Positions 9,251 through 17,439 of a stretch of DNA of 64,000 bases are shown piece by piece. How positions within the stretch are numbered: the stretch's first letter is position 1; each line of letters starts with the position of its first letter. The DNA is taken from the NCBI RefSeq assembly GCF_001046635.1, contig NZ_KQ130452.1, forward strand, positions 1,104,668 through 1,168,667. The letters are read 5' to 3'. The translations under genes and the position numbers were made by a program. The notes under the pieces were generated by a model that worked only from the letters and a program-made list of their open reading frames with translations, had not been told where the DNA came from and did not search any database. The stretch comes from Novosphingobium barchaimii LL02. Lineage in GTDB: Bacteria > Pseudomonadota > Alphaproteobacteria > Sphingomonadales > Sphingomonadaceae.

Positions 9251-10461
9251 CAGAACGGAAGCGGCTCGGCGAGTTCTTCCACCGTCCACGGCAGGCCGTG
9301 CTTGTTCAGCATGTCCATGTAGGGATCGGGATCGAACTGCTCGATGTTGAACACGCCCTCACCCGCCCAGGCGCCGGTCAGCACCATGGCCGCGCCGATC
9401 ATCGCCGGAACGCCGGTGGTGTAGCTGACCGCCTGGTTGCCGGTTTCGGCATAGGCGTCTTCGTGGTCGCAGATGTTCTTGATGTAGAACGTCTTTTCGC
9501 CCGAACCGTCCAGCGCCTCGCCGGTGGCGATGTCGCCGATGTTGGTCTTGCCCTTGGTCGTGGGGCCCAGCGATGCGGGCTCGGGCAACACGGCCTTGAG
9601 GAACTGCAGCGGCACGATCTCGACGCCGTTGTAGATCACCGGGTCGATACGCGTCATGCCCACGTTCTGCAGCACGGTGAGATGCTGGATATAGGCGTCG
9701 CCAAAGGTCATCCAGAAGCGCGCGCGCTCCATTTCGGGGACGAACTTCGCGAGGCTTTCCAGCTCCTCGTGGTACATCATGTACATGTTCTTGGGGCCGA
9801 CGGCCTCGAAATCGAAGCTGACTTTCTTGCCCATTGCCGGGGTCTCGACGAACTGGCCGTTCTCCCAGTGGCGGGCCGGTGCGGTCACTTCGCGGATGTT
9901 GATTTCCGGGTTGAAGTTCGTCGCGAAGGCCTGGCCGTGGTCACCGCCGTTGCAGTCGAGAATGTCGAGCGTGCGGATGGTCTTGAGCTTGTGCTTCTTG
10001 AGCCACATCGCGAACACACTGGTCACGCCCGGATCGAAGCCCGAACCCAGCAGCGCCATCAGGCCGGCTTCCTTGAAGCGCTCCTGATAGGCCCACTGCC
10101 AATGGTATTCGAACTTGGCCACGTCCTTGGGCTCGTAGTTCGCGGTGTCCATGTAGTGCGTGCCGGTCGCCAGGCAGGCGTCCATGATCGCAAGATCCTG
10201 ATAAGGCAGCGCAAGATTAACGACCAGCTTGGGACCGATCTCGCGGATCAGGGCCGAGGTGGCGGCAACATCGTCGGCGTCGATGGCATAAGTGCCGATG
10301 GTGACGCCGGTGCGCTCCTTCACCGAGGCAGCGATCGCCTCGCACTTGCTGACCGTGCGACTGGCAAGATGGATGTCGCTGAAGATATCGGGATTCATCG
10401 CCATCTTGTGGACCGCGACCGATCCGACGCCGCCTGCGCCGATCACCAGAACCTTGCTCAT
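9250..10461 (-). CDS. Carboxy(nor)spermidine dehydrogenase, saccharopine dehydrogenase family
   Basis: It catalyses reductive condensation of aspartate semialdehyde with putrescine (or diaminopropane) using NADPH, giving carboxy(nor)spermidine for the decarboxylase three genes downstream. The Rossmann nucleotide site is VIGAGGVGS at residues 5-13, with D-T-A-NYEP and LLGSGFDPG motifs of the family further on. The 403-residue length is as expected. The ATG at 10461 has a perfect AAGGAG ribosome-binding site eight bases upstream. It is the first gene of the operon and is divergent from btaA. Confidence 0.92.
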   Translation of the reverse strand: MSKVLVIGAGGVGSVAVHKMAMNPDIFSDIHLASRTVSKCEAIAASVKERTGVTIGTYAIDADDVAATSALIREIGPKLVVNLALPYQDLAIMDACLATGTHYMDTANYEPKDVAKFEYHWQWAYQERFKEAGLMALLGSGFDPGVTSVFAMWLKKHKLKTIRTLDILDCNGGDHGQAFATNFNPEINIREVTAPARHWENGQFVETPAMGKKVSFDFEAVGPKNMYMMYHEELESLAKFVPEMERARFWMTFGDAYIQHLTVLQNVGMTRIDPVIYNGVEIVPLQFLKAVLPEPASLGPTTKGKTNIGDIATGEALDGSGEKTFYIKNICDHEDAYAETGNQAVSYTTGVPAMIGAAMVLTGAWAGEGVFNIEQFDPDPYMDMLNKHGLPWTVEELAEPLPF

Positions 10462-10625
10462 CCGACCTGTCTCCTTGGGCGGGGATAATAGAAAGAGGGC
10501 CATATAGGGCCGCTGTGTGACAACTCAACTGTAGAGCAGCAATCGGCACCTAAAGCGACCCGAACGACACTTAACGCGCGACGAGGCGGTTCCGGCGCGA
10601 GCACACCCCTCCCCGCCGCCCCGCA

Positions 10626-10664
10626 CTGTCATAAACTGCCATCGCCTCGTCATCACCAGGTCAC
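10626..10664 (+). promoter_or_regulatory. Phased Pho-box-like half-sites upstream of btaA
   Basis: Four seven-base direct-repeat units resemble the PhoB half-site CTGTCAT: CTGTCAT at 10626, CTGCCAT at 10636, TCGTCAT at 10647 and AGGTCAC at 10658. Their start-to-start spacings of 10, 11 and 11 bases match one helical turn, as in PhoB operators. The first pair is one base closer than the canonical 11. The array sits 48 bases before the btaA ATG. Phosphate control of betaine-lipid genes is established in other bacteria. PhoB control here is inferred. Confidence 0.55.
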
Positions 10665-10711
10665 GGCTGCGGCGCATTTGCGCCACATCTCCTACGAAGG
10701 ACACCGGCGCC

Positions 10712-11926
10712 ATGACCACTTCCCGCTCCCGTCTGATCGAAGGCGCCGTCGTGCGCGAGGAGACCTCGCGCAAGGCCCGTCTGCTCGACAAGGCTTTCGC
10801 GATGGCCTTCAAAGGGCTCGTCTACGCGCAGATCTGGGAAGACCCGGTGGCCGACATGGAGGCGATGCAGATCACCCCTGATAGCCGGATCATCACTATC
10901 GCCAGCGGCGGCTGCAATGCGCTGTCCTATCTCACCGCGAACCCGGCGCACATCACCGTGATTGATCTCAACACCGCGCACATCGCACTTAACAACCTCA
11001 AGCACGAAGCGGTACGCCGGCTGGACTATGCCGATCTGCGCCGCTTCATCGCCGAGGCCGACCGGCCCGAGAACCTCGCGCTCTACCGCGACCAGTTGGC
11101 CCCGCATCTCGACGAGGCGACACGCCGCTACTGGGAAGGCCGCGACCTTGTCGGCCGCCGCCGCATCGGCGCCTTCACGCGCGGCGTCTATCGCCACGGC
11201 CTGCTGGGCGGCTTCATCGGCACGGCGCACCTCGTCGCCAAGATCTACAAGATCGACCTGAATGAAATCCTCGAGGCGGACACGCTCGAAGACCAGCGCC
11301 GCGTCTTCGACGAGCGGATCGCACCCGTGTTCGAGCGCCCCATGATACGCTGGCTGACCAAGCACCCCGCTTCGCTGTTCGGCCTCGGCATCCCCCCTGC
11401 ACAATACGACGCGCTGGCCGGCGGTCACCGCATGGCCGACGTGCTGCGCGGCCGCCTGGAAAAGCTCGCCTGCCATTTCCCGGTGAACGACAACTACTTC
11501 GCGTGGCAGGCGTTCTCGCGCGGGTACGGCAAGGGCGTGGAAGCGCCGCTTCCCCCTTACCTCCAGAAGGCGAACCTGCCGCAGGTGCGGGAGCGTCTCG
11601 CCCGGCTCGACCTGCGCCACGCGAACTTCACTCACGTCCTGGCCGCTGCGGACGCCGCCAGCTACGACCGCTATGTCCTGCTCGATGCGCAGGACTGGAT
11701 GACCGACGCACAGCTGACCGAACTTTGGGGCGAGATCACCCGCACCGCAAAGCCCGGCGCCCGCGTGCTGTTCCGCACCGCCGCCGAGCCTACGCTGCTG
11801 CCGGGCCGGGTGCCGCAGCATATCCTCGAGCACTGGGACTACCGCACCGAGGAATCGAACACCGCCACGCTGGCGGATCGCTCCTCAATCTACGGCGGCG
11901 TCCACCTCTACGTACTCAAGGGCTGA
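10712..11926 (+). CDS. btaA: BtaA, S-adenosylmethionine:diacylglycerol 3-amino-3-carboxypropyltransferase
   Basis: BtaA moves the aminocarboxypropyl group of S-adenosylmethionine onto diacylglycerol to form diacylglyceryl-homoserine, the first step to the phosphorus-free betaine lipid DGTS. The 404-residue DUF3419 protein shows the nucleotide-binding IASGGCNALSYL at about 67-78 and VIDLN at about 89-93. YAQIWEDP near the start and a C-terminal PTLLPGR ... HWDYR segment follow. A GAAGGA ribosome-binding site precedes the ATG. btaB follows after five bases. The Pho-box-like array upstream fits lipid replacement under phosphate starvation. Confidence 0.93.
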   Translation: MTTSRSRLIEGAVVREETSRKARLLDKAFAMAFKGLVYAQIWEDPVADMEAMQITPDSRIITIASGGCNALSYLTANPAHITVIDLNTAHIALNNLKHEAVRRLDYADLRRFIAEADRPENLALYRDQLAPHLDEATRRYWEGRDLVGRRRIGAFTRGVYRHGLLGGFIGTAHLVAKIYKIDLNEILEADTLEDQRRVFDERIAPVFERPMIRWLTKHPASLFGLGIPPAQYDALAGGHRMADVLRGRLEKLACHFPVNDNYFAWQAFSRGYGKGVEAPLPPYLQKANLPQVRERLARLDLRHANFTHVLAAADAASYDRYVLLDAQDWMTDAQLTELWGEITRTAKPGARVLFRTAAEPTLLPGRVPQHILEHWDYRTEESNTATLADRSSIYGGVHLYVLKG

Positions 11927-11931
11927 CACGG

Positions 11932-12570
11932 ATGGCCACGGCTTCCTCCAACCACGCGGCGCTAATGGACCGGGTCTATCGCTGGCAGCGCCCGATCTAC
12001 GACCTGACGCGCAAGTACTACCTGTTCGGCCGCGACCGGCTGATCCGCGAACTCGATGCGCGGCCCGGTATGGCCGTGCTGGAAATTGGCTGCGGCACCG
12101 GGCGCAATCTTGCGCAAGTCGCAAAAACCTGGCCGGGGGTGCGCCTGCACGGTCTCGACATCTCCAGCGAAATGCTGCGCAGCGCCCGCAAGCAGCTGGG
12201 CCATGCCGGCACTCTGGCGCTGGGCGATGCGACCCGCTTCGACGCCAGGGCCCTGTTGGGACGTGACGGGTTCGAGCGGGTGATGTTGTCCTACGCCGTC
12301 TCGATGATCCCGAATTGGGAAGCCGCGCTGGAACAGGCCGCCGCCACGCTGGCGCCCGGCGGCTCGCTCCACGTCGTCGATTTCGGGGACTGTTCGGGCC
12401 TCCCCGGGCCGCTGCGCCGTCTGCTGCTGGGGTGGCTGGCGCGATTTCACGTTACGCCGCGCACCGATCTCGGCACTGTCGCGGCGCGGGTTGCGCGCGA
12501 CCACGGGCTGGGGCTGGAACACCGGCGCGGCCCGCTGGGATATTATCAGATGGCGCGTCTCTCACGTTGA
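11932..12570 (+). CDS. btaB: BtaB-type S-adenosylmethionine-dependent methyltransferase
   Basis: BtaB trimethylates diacylglyceryl-homoserine to the betaine lipid DGTS. The 212-residue class I methyltransferase has motif I VLEIGCGTGRN at 49-59, LDISSEML at about 79-86 and a LAPGGSLHVVDFGD motif near 140-153. I use the ATG at 11932, five bases after the btaA stop. A longer frame reaching back to 11503 only overlaps btaA. The methyltransferase fold alone is generic. The BtaB call rests on the sequence style and on the tight btaA-btaB pairing. Confidence 0.88.
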   Translation: MATASSNHAALMDRVYRWQRPIYDLTRKYYLFGRDRLIRELDARPGMAVLEIGCGTGRNLAQVAKTWPGVRLHGLDISSEMLRSARKQLGHAGTLALGDATRFDARALLGRDGFERVMLSYAVSMIPNWEAALEQAAATLAPGGSLHVVDFGDCSGLPGPLRRLLLGWLARFHVTPRTDLGTVAARVARDHGLGLEHRRGPLGYYQMARLSR

Positions 12571-12641
12571 ACTGTCGCTTATCTCATTCATTTCCTTCAC
12601 TCGCTTGCCCCCCGCACAGGTCCGCCCCTAAGGGTCACTCC

Positions 12642-13613
12642 ATGACCATTACCCGCGAACCGACCGCCGCAGGCGTAGCCATCGCCGCCCGCAAGGTGGC
12701 AGAAATCCTGCCTGCCACGCCCCTGCTCCCCCTCGAAATCGACGGCCGCACGATCTGGTGCAAGGCCGAGAGCCTCCAACCCGTTGGCGCCTTCAAGATT
12801 CGCGGCGCCTGGCACCGCCTTACCGATCTTGACGAGGCACAGCGCGGCGCAGGCGTCGTGGGCGTTTCCAGCGGCAACCATGCGCAAGGCGTCGCCTGGG
12901 CTGCACAGCGCCTTGGCATCACTGCCACCATCGTCATGCCCGTCGATGCGCCGGCGGTGAAACTGGCCAGCACCCGTGCGCTGGGCGCCGAAGTCGTGCT
13001 TTACGACCGCCCCGGCGGCGAGGACCGTGACGAAGTCGCGCGGCGCGAATGCGAAAAGCGGGGCGCCGTCCTGGTCCATGCTTTCGCCGATGCCTGGGTG
13101 ATCGAGGGCCAGGGAAGCACTGGCATCGAAATCACCGCGCAGATGCAGGCGCTGGCAGGCGGCGCGCCGGATCTTGTCGTTGCCCCCTGCGGCGGCGGCG
13201 GGTTGACGGCGGGCCTTGCACTGGCCTGCCCCGATGCGCGGATCGTGCCGGTGGAACCTGAAGGCTGGGACGACGTGTGCCGCAGCCTCGTCGCCGGGCG
13301 TATCCTGCCGGTCGATCCCTTCGCGCCGCCCACCGCCTGCGACGCGCTACAGACGCCTTCGACCAAGCCCATTACCTTCGCTGTCTTGAAGCAGCGCTGC
13401 TCCTTCGGCCTCGTCGCCACCCCGGCAGAAGTACGCGCCGCCCAGCGCCTAGCCTTCGCGAAACTGCGGCTCGTGCTCGAACCGGGCGGTGCGGCAGCGC
13501 TGGCGGCCGTGCTCGCCGGTAAGGTCGAGTTGGGAGAACGCACCGCCGTAGTTCTCTCTGGCGGCAACACCGATGCCGAGGCTTTTGTCCGGGTGCTGGC
13601 CGGAGAGGACTGA
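12642..13613 (+). CDS. Threonine/serine dehydratase, PLP fold type II
   Basis: This is a predicted serine/threonine dehydratase making 2-oxobutyrate or pyruvate plus ammonia. The PLP lysine is in VGAFKIRGA (K52), with SSGNHAQG at 76-83 and the phosphate-binding PCGGGGL near 171-177. At 323 residues it lacks the C-terminal ACT regulatory domain of biosynthetic IlvA, so it is more like the short catabolic or racemase-type members. I chose the ATG at 12642; the upstream open frame overlaps btaB and is not family sequence. No good ribosome-binding site is visible. Substrate is uncertain. Confidence 0.85.
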   Translation: MTITREPTAAGVAIAARKVAEILPATPLLPLEIDGRTIWCKAESLQPVGAFKIRGAWHRLTDLDEAQRGAGVVGVSSGNHAQGVAWAAQRLGITATIVMPVDAPAVKLASTRALGAEVVLYDRPGGEDRDEVARRECEKRGAVLVHAFADAWVIEGQGSTGIEITAQMQALAGGAPDLVVAPCGGGGLTAGLALACPDARIVPVEPEGWDDVCRSLVAGRILPVDPFAPPTACDALQTPSTKPITFAVLKQRCSFGLVATPAEVRAAQRLAFAKLRLVLEPGGAAALAAVLAGKVELGERTAVVLSGGNTDAEAFVRVLAGED

Positions 13614-13713
13614 CCGGCCCGAACCGGGACGCGTCCCTTGACGTTTCGATGGAACCCGAATCGATTGCGGGATATATTTTCCATCGGAACGATCCGGGAA
13701 TCGGGAGCAAGCC

Positions 13714-13947
13714 GTGGACAAGGGAATGCCCGTCCACGCGGTGAAGCCGCTGAAGTTCGCCTTCATCGCCGTGGAGCTGTTTTTCATCCTCATCACGCTG
13801 GCAGCGCTGGCGGACGCTCTTCTGGCCGAGAATTGGGGGCTGGGCTGGTCGGCGTTCTTCATCGGCTTCATCGCCAGCGCCTGGGGCGCTGTGGCCTATC
13901 CGGTCTGTAAAAGCTGCTGGGGCTGGGACCGAAGCGGTTCATCCTGA
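13714..13947 (+). CDS. Small two-helix membrane protein, unknown function
   Basis: This 77-residue product is not one I recognise. It has two hydrophobic stretches, about residues 14-37 and 44-63, and a short Cys-containing tail (CKSCWGW). The GTG at 13714 follows GGGAG at a good six-base spacing, which is better than the ATG four codons later. It lies alone between a dehydratase gene and another small gene. Confidence 0.5.
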   Translation: MDKGMPVHAVKPLKFAFIAVELFFILITLAALADALLAENWGLGWSAFFIGFIASAWGAVAYPVCKSCWGWDRSGSS

Positions 13948-13978
13948 CAGGGCGATCGCAGCCTGCTAGAGCAGCGCG

Positions 13979-14239
13979 ATGGATTTCGACGACCAGCTAC
14001 GCCGTTACTTCGGCACCGATGATCTTGCCACGATCGCCCCGACCACGCTCGAAACCGGGATCGACCGCATGAAGGTCGACTTCGGGATGGAGAAGGACAA
14101 GGGCCGCCGTTTCGCGCTGTGGACCCTGATGTACATGTTCGGTGCCTCCCCCGACCTCGACGTCGCGTTCGACAACGAGGACGAGCGAAACACCGCGCGC
14201 GATTTCATGGACATGATGGACAAGGCGGCGGAGGGATAA
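13979..14239 (+). CDS. Small conserved-looking acidic protein, unknown function
   Basis: This 86-residue acidic protein has a helical pattern and many Met and Asp residues (LMYMFG, DFMDMMDKA). It starts at ATG 13979, 32 bases after the previous small gene, and has coding-like third-position GC. It has no transmembrane segment or signal peptide and ends just before the convergent RNA methyltransferase. I know of no assigned function. Confidence 0.6.
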   Translation: MDFDDQLRRYFGTDDLATIAPTTLETGIDRMKVDFGMEKDKGRRFALWTLMYMFGASPDLDVAFDNEDERNTARDFMDMMDKAAEG

Positions 14240-14280
14240 CGCCCCGCCTCCGGTCCTGGCATCCGGCCGGACGAAGACCT

Positions 14281-15549
14281 TCAGTCCCGAACGAAGTAGC
14301 TGGCCAGTTCCACATGGGTCGACCAGCGGAACTGGCCCACCGGCCGCAGTTCCACCAGCCGGAAGCCCGCCTCGACCAGCCGCACGGCATCGCGGGACCA
14401 GCTTGACGGATTGCAGCTGATGTAGACCACCCGGCCAACGGTGGAATCGGCGATGCAGTCCACCTGCTCGCGCGCACCGGCGCGCGGCGGATCGAGGACC
14501 ACGGCGGCGAAGCGGTTCAGCTCATCCGCTTGCAGGGGGTTGCGGAACAGGTCGCGGTGCGCGTTGAAGATCTGCAACTGCGCCCGGTCTGCCCCGGCCT
14601 TGGCGGCCAGATGGATATCGCGCGCGGCCTCGGCGGCGTAGACCTTCGTCTGCGGCCCGGCGAGCGCAAAGGCGAAAGTGCCCAGCCCCGAAAACAGGTC
14701 CGCCACGGTTGGCGCACCTGCCAGCCACTCGCGCGCGGCGGCAACCAGCGCTTCCTCGCCGTCCTTGGTGGCCTGAAGGAACGAGCCCGGCGGGAACGGC
14801 ACTTTCACGCCGCCAAGGGTGACGGTGACCGGCACCGGCTCCCACACCGTCTCGAAGCCATAACCGCCGTCCATCGTCAGGCGGGCAAGGCCGTGTTCCT
14901 GCGAGAAGGCGAGCATCGCCTCGGTCGCGGCGAGGCCTTCGGCAGTGAGACCCTTGACGCCCAGATCCACGCCCTGATCGACCAGCGTCATCTCGATATC
15001 GGCGGCCATACGCACAGTGGCGTGCTTCGAGGATTTGCCCGGCTTGCCGCCCTTCTTCGCGGGCGCCGCCTTGCCCATCATGATGAGCAGCTTGCGCAAA
15101 GGTCCCAGCAACGCGACGAATTCCGGTACGAGGACGTGGCACTCCTCCAACTCGACCAGTCGGTGCGACTTCGCCTCGCGGAAGCCGATCACGATGCGCC
15201 CGCCCGAACTCTCCGCCCGCAGCGAAGCGCGGCGGCGCGAGGACGGCGGCGAAAGGTGCGGCGCGCCGAGCAGTTCGGTGCCCAGCCCCTGCCCGGTCGA
15301 GGCATTGGCGACGCGGCCCTCGACAAAGGCCGTCAGGCTCTCCTCGTCAAGCTGCTGCAACTGGCAGCCACCGCACTTGCCGAAGTGCGGGCACGGCGGC
15401 TCGACGTGGTGCGGGCCCCATTCCAGAGTGCCGTCGATAGCCAGCATGTCGCCGGGCGCGGCGCCCCAGGCGAAGCGACCGGACGCAGTGATGCCGTCAC
15501 CCTTGGAGGCGATGCGCAGGATTTCTTCGGATTCGTTGATGTCAGACAC
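14281..15549 (-). CDS. RNA m5U methyltransferase, RlmD/TrmA superfamily
   Basis: This is predicted to methylate C5 of a uridine in rRNA or tRNA using S-adenosylmethionine. The N-terminal region holds an iron-sulfur cluster motif, C53-x5-C59-x2-C62 (CPHFGKCGGC), with a fourth Cys in EECHV. The catalytic part shows LFSGLGTFAFAL (SAM site), VLDPPRAGA and the nucleophile in YISCNPSSW. The 422-residue length fits. A short basic insertion near 165-177 (AKKGGKPGKSSK) is unusual. Target nucleotide cannot be told from sequence. Confidence 0.88.
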   Translation of the reverse strand: MSDINESEEILRIASKGDGITASGRFAWGAAPGDMLAIDGTLEWGPHHVEPPCPHFGKCGGCQLQQLDEESLTAFVEGRVANASTGQGLGTELLGAPHLSPPSSRRRASLRAESSGGRIVIGFREAKSHRLVELEECHVLVPEFVALLGPLRKLLIMMGKAAPAKKGGKPGKSSKHATVRMAADIEMTLVDQGVDLGVKGLTAEGLAATEAMLAFSQEHGLARLTMDGGYGFETVWEPVPVTVTLGGVKVPFPPGSFLQATKDGEEALVAAAREWLAGAPTVADLFSGLGTFAFALAGPQTKVYAAEAARDIHLAAKAGADRAQLQIFNAHRDLFRNPLQADELNRFAAVVLDPPRAGAREQVDCIADSTVGRVVYISCNPSSWSRDAVRLVEAGFRLVELRPVGQFRWSTHVELASYFVRD

Positions 15550-15603
15550 GGCCGTGCGCCTAGCAGGACGCGGGCGTTCTGCCCACCCCGCTACGTCTGC
15601 CCT

Positions 15604-17004
15604 CTAAAGACAGCTCGCCAATGCCCTCGGCACCGCCTGCGCCAACTGCCCTGCGGTAAATGCGGGCAGACACAGCCGTGCCGCCTCGCCGTGAAGCCAC
15701 ACTCCCTCGCACGCCGCCTCGAAAGCGGCGATGCCGGTGGCGGCGCGGCTGGCGATCACGCCTGCCAGTACGTCTCCGGTCCCGGCGGTGGAAAGCCAGG
15801 ACGACGCGCGCGGCGCACAGGCCAGCCTCCCATCCGGCGCGGCAACCACAGTGTCCGGCCCCTTGGCGACCACGACCATCCCGCTCGCCTTCGCCAGCGC
15901 CAGCGCGCGTTCGGGCCGCGTGCCGGAGCCGCCGAGATCGAACGCCCGCTCCAGCGCGGCCAGTTCGCCTTCATGCGGCGTGGCGATAGCGGGCGCGGCG
16001 CGCTCAGCCAGATGACGCGGCGACAGCAGCACCAGCGCATCGGCATCCACCACCACCACCGTCACCGGATCGGCCAAGGCCGCCGCCAGTCGCCCGCGCG
16101 CTGCCGCGTCGCGGCCAAGGCCCGGCCCGATCAGCACCGCACTGTTGCGATCGTCGGTAAGCACCTCGGCAAGCGGCCCGGTATCGACGACGAGATCGGC
16201 CGGTGGGTTACGTCCGGAATCGGCGAAGAGCTTGACGTATCCCGCCCCTGCCCCCTGCGCCGCGATGGCTGCAAGGATCGCCGCCCCCGGCATCGCCCCG
16301 CCCACTACGGCAAGGAGCCCGCGCCGATATTTGTGCGAATCCGCAGCCGGCGCATGAATTATGGGACGCCCGATGACGCGCGCCGCGCCTTTGACGGCGG
16401 AGACGCCGATCGGCACCACCCGCATCATGCCCATGTGCGAGCTTGCCGGCATGAGGAAATGCGCGAATTTCCACGCGCCAAGCGCGATCGTCAGGTCGTA
16501 GTCCGGCAGGCCATCACCCAGCAGCATGCCCGAATCGGCCTGCATCCCGCTGGGCAGGTCGATGGCGATGCAGCGGCGATGCGCGGCCGCGAGCCGGGTG
16601 AGCAATGCCCCGTGGTCCGCCGAGAGCGGACGCTTCAGGCCGCTTCCAAACAGGCAGTCGACAAGGACCTTGCCCTGCAACTCCTCATCCGGGCCCAGAA
16701 CTTCGCCGCCGAACAGCGCCCGCGCATTGCGGCAGGCATCCGTTGCCGGCTCACCCGCCGCGACGACAACCGCGTGGCCGCCCCGCTCGCGGATCGCCTC
16801 GGCAATGACATAGCCGTCGCCGCCGTTGTTGCCGGGGCCGCACAGCACGGTCACCTTGTGACGGCCAGCCATGCGCCAAACCCACTGCGCGGCGCCGCGC
16901 CCGGCGATCTGCATCAGCGCATCGACGCTGGACCCCTGCGCGATCAGCAGGTCTTCCGCCTCGCGCATCTGCGCAGCGGTGAGGATCTGGTCAGTGTGCG
17001 CCAT
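15604..17004 (-). CDS. nnr: Bifunctional NAD(P)HX epimerase/dehydratase
   Basis: This enzyme repairs hydrated NADH and NADPH. Residues 1 to about 200 are the epimerase domain with GPGNNGGDG at 56-64. The C-terminal half is the ribokinase-like ADP/ATP-dependent dehydratase with ATPHEGE and the catalytic STAGTGDVLAG motif near the end. The ATG at 17004 lies inside the end of the preceding small reading frame, so the two overlap by 14 bases. A longer frame to 17073 adds only non-family residues. Confidence 0.92.
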   Translation of the reverse strand: MAHTDQILTAAQMREAEDLLIAQGSSVDALMQIAGRGAAQWVWRMAGRHKVTVLCGPGNNGGDGYVIAEAIRERGGHAVVVAAGEPATDACRNARALFGGEVLGPDEELQGKVLVDCLFGSGLKRPLSADHGALLTRLAAAHRRCIAIDLPSGMQADSGMLLGDGLPDYDLTIALGAWKFAHFLMPASSHMGMMRVVPIGVSAVKGAARVIGRPIIHAPAADSHKYRRGLLAVVGGAMPGAAILAAIAAQGAGAGYVKLFADSGRNPPADLVVDTGPLAEVLTDDRNSAVLIGPGLGRDAAARGRLAAALADPVTVVVVDADALVLLSPRHLAERAAPAIATPHEGELAALERAFDLGGSGTRPERALALAKASGMVVVAKGPDTVVAAPDGRLACAPRASSWLSTAGTGDVLAGVIASRAATGIAAFEAACEGVWLHGEAARLCLPAFTAGQLAQAVPRALASCL

Positions 17005-17196
17005 CGGGCGTCTCCATCGCCGGGAAAAGGTAGTTGTCGGCCACAACGGTAACGTCGAACTTGTCGTCCACAAGGCTGGTCACGGCTGCTTGCGGGCCAT
17101 CACTGGTAGCACGGCCGGCGTCGCCCTGCGTCACATCGAACCGGCGGAATGCGCTGTCCGGGCGCCGCACAATGAAGGTGCGTTTTTGGCCTGCAT
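16991..17196 (-). pseudogene. Small coupled gene with an apparent frameshift in an A5 run
   Basis: An ATG at 17196 with a GAGG ribosome-binding site opens a frame that is lost after the fourth codon. If the A5 run (T5 on the plus strand, 17183-17187) had one more A, translation would read MQAKKRTFIVRR and stay open for 68 residues. The end would be VVADNYLFPAMETPDGAH, with strongly coding third positions, stopping at 16991 inside nnr. The first reading frame instead stops at about 17132. This may be a sequencing error, a real decay event or slippage. The protein family is unknown to me. Confidence 0.5.
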
Positions 17197-17249
17197 CGCC
17201 TCGTTCGAGGAACAGTCGGCGAGCAGGAACGCAACCACCGCGCCGCCTC

Positions 17250-17275
17250 CCTTCGACACGCTCAGCGCGAGCAGG
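17250..17275. repeat. Dispersed intergenic repeat unit (CTTCGACA-CTCAGC type)
   Basis: CCTTCGACACGCTCAGCGCGAGCAGG is a variant of the short dispersed element seen again, as an inverted pair, at 58668-58771. Such elements are common between genes of sphingomonads. It lies just upstream of the frameshifted small gene. Confidence 0.6.
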
Positions 17276-17439
17276 GTCGGGGAATGAGAACCCGCAGGCA
17301 CTACCGCCTGGTGCAAAGCCAAGGGCTGATGCGAAAGCGACTTGAGGCCTGTTCGAGATCCGGCCAAAAACTCCCGCGCCCTCGCAACGACGAGGACAAC
17401 GGGATGTTTTGAACTACCTCGGGCCAATCAGCTCGAAAA

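Noticed and set aside
11503-11931. N-terminal extension of BtaB
   Set aside because: It only overlaps btaA in another frame; the ATG at 11932 gives a normal methyltransferase.
14530-17052. An 840-codon open frame on the plus strand
   Set aside because: It is antisense to the RNA methyltransferase and nnr genes, both of which have clear family motifs. Long mirror frames are normal in GC-rich DNA.
17131-17427. 98-codon minus-strand frame through the intergenic repeat
   Set aside because: It reads through the repeat and is broken where the coding-like 68-residue frame begins. Only its last ATG is used in the frameshifted small gene.
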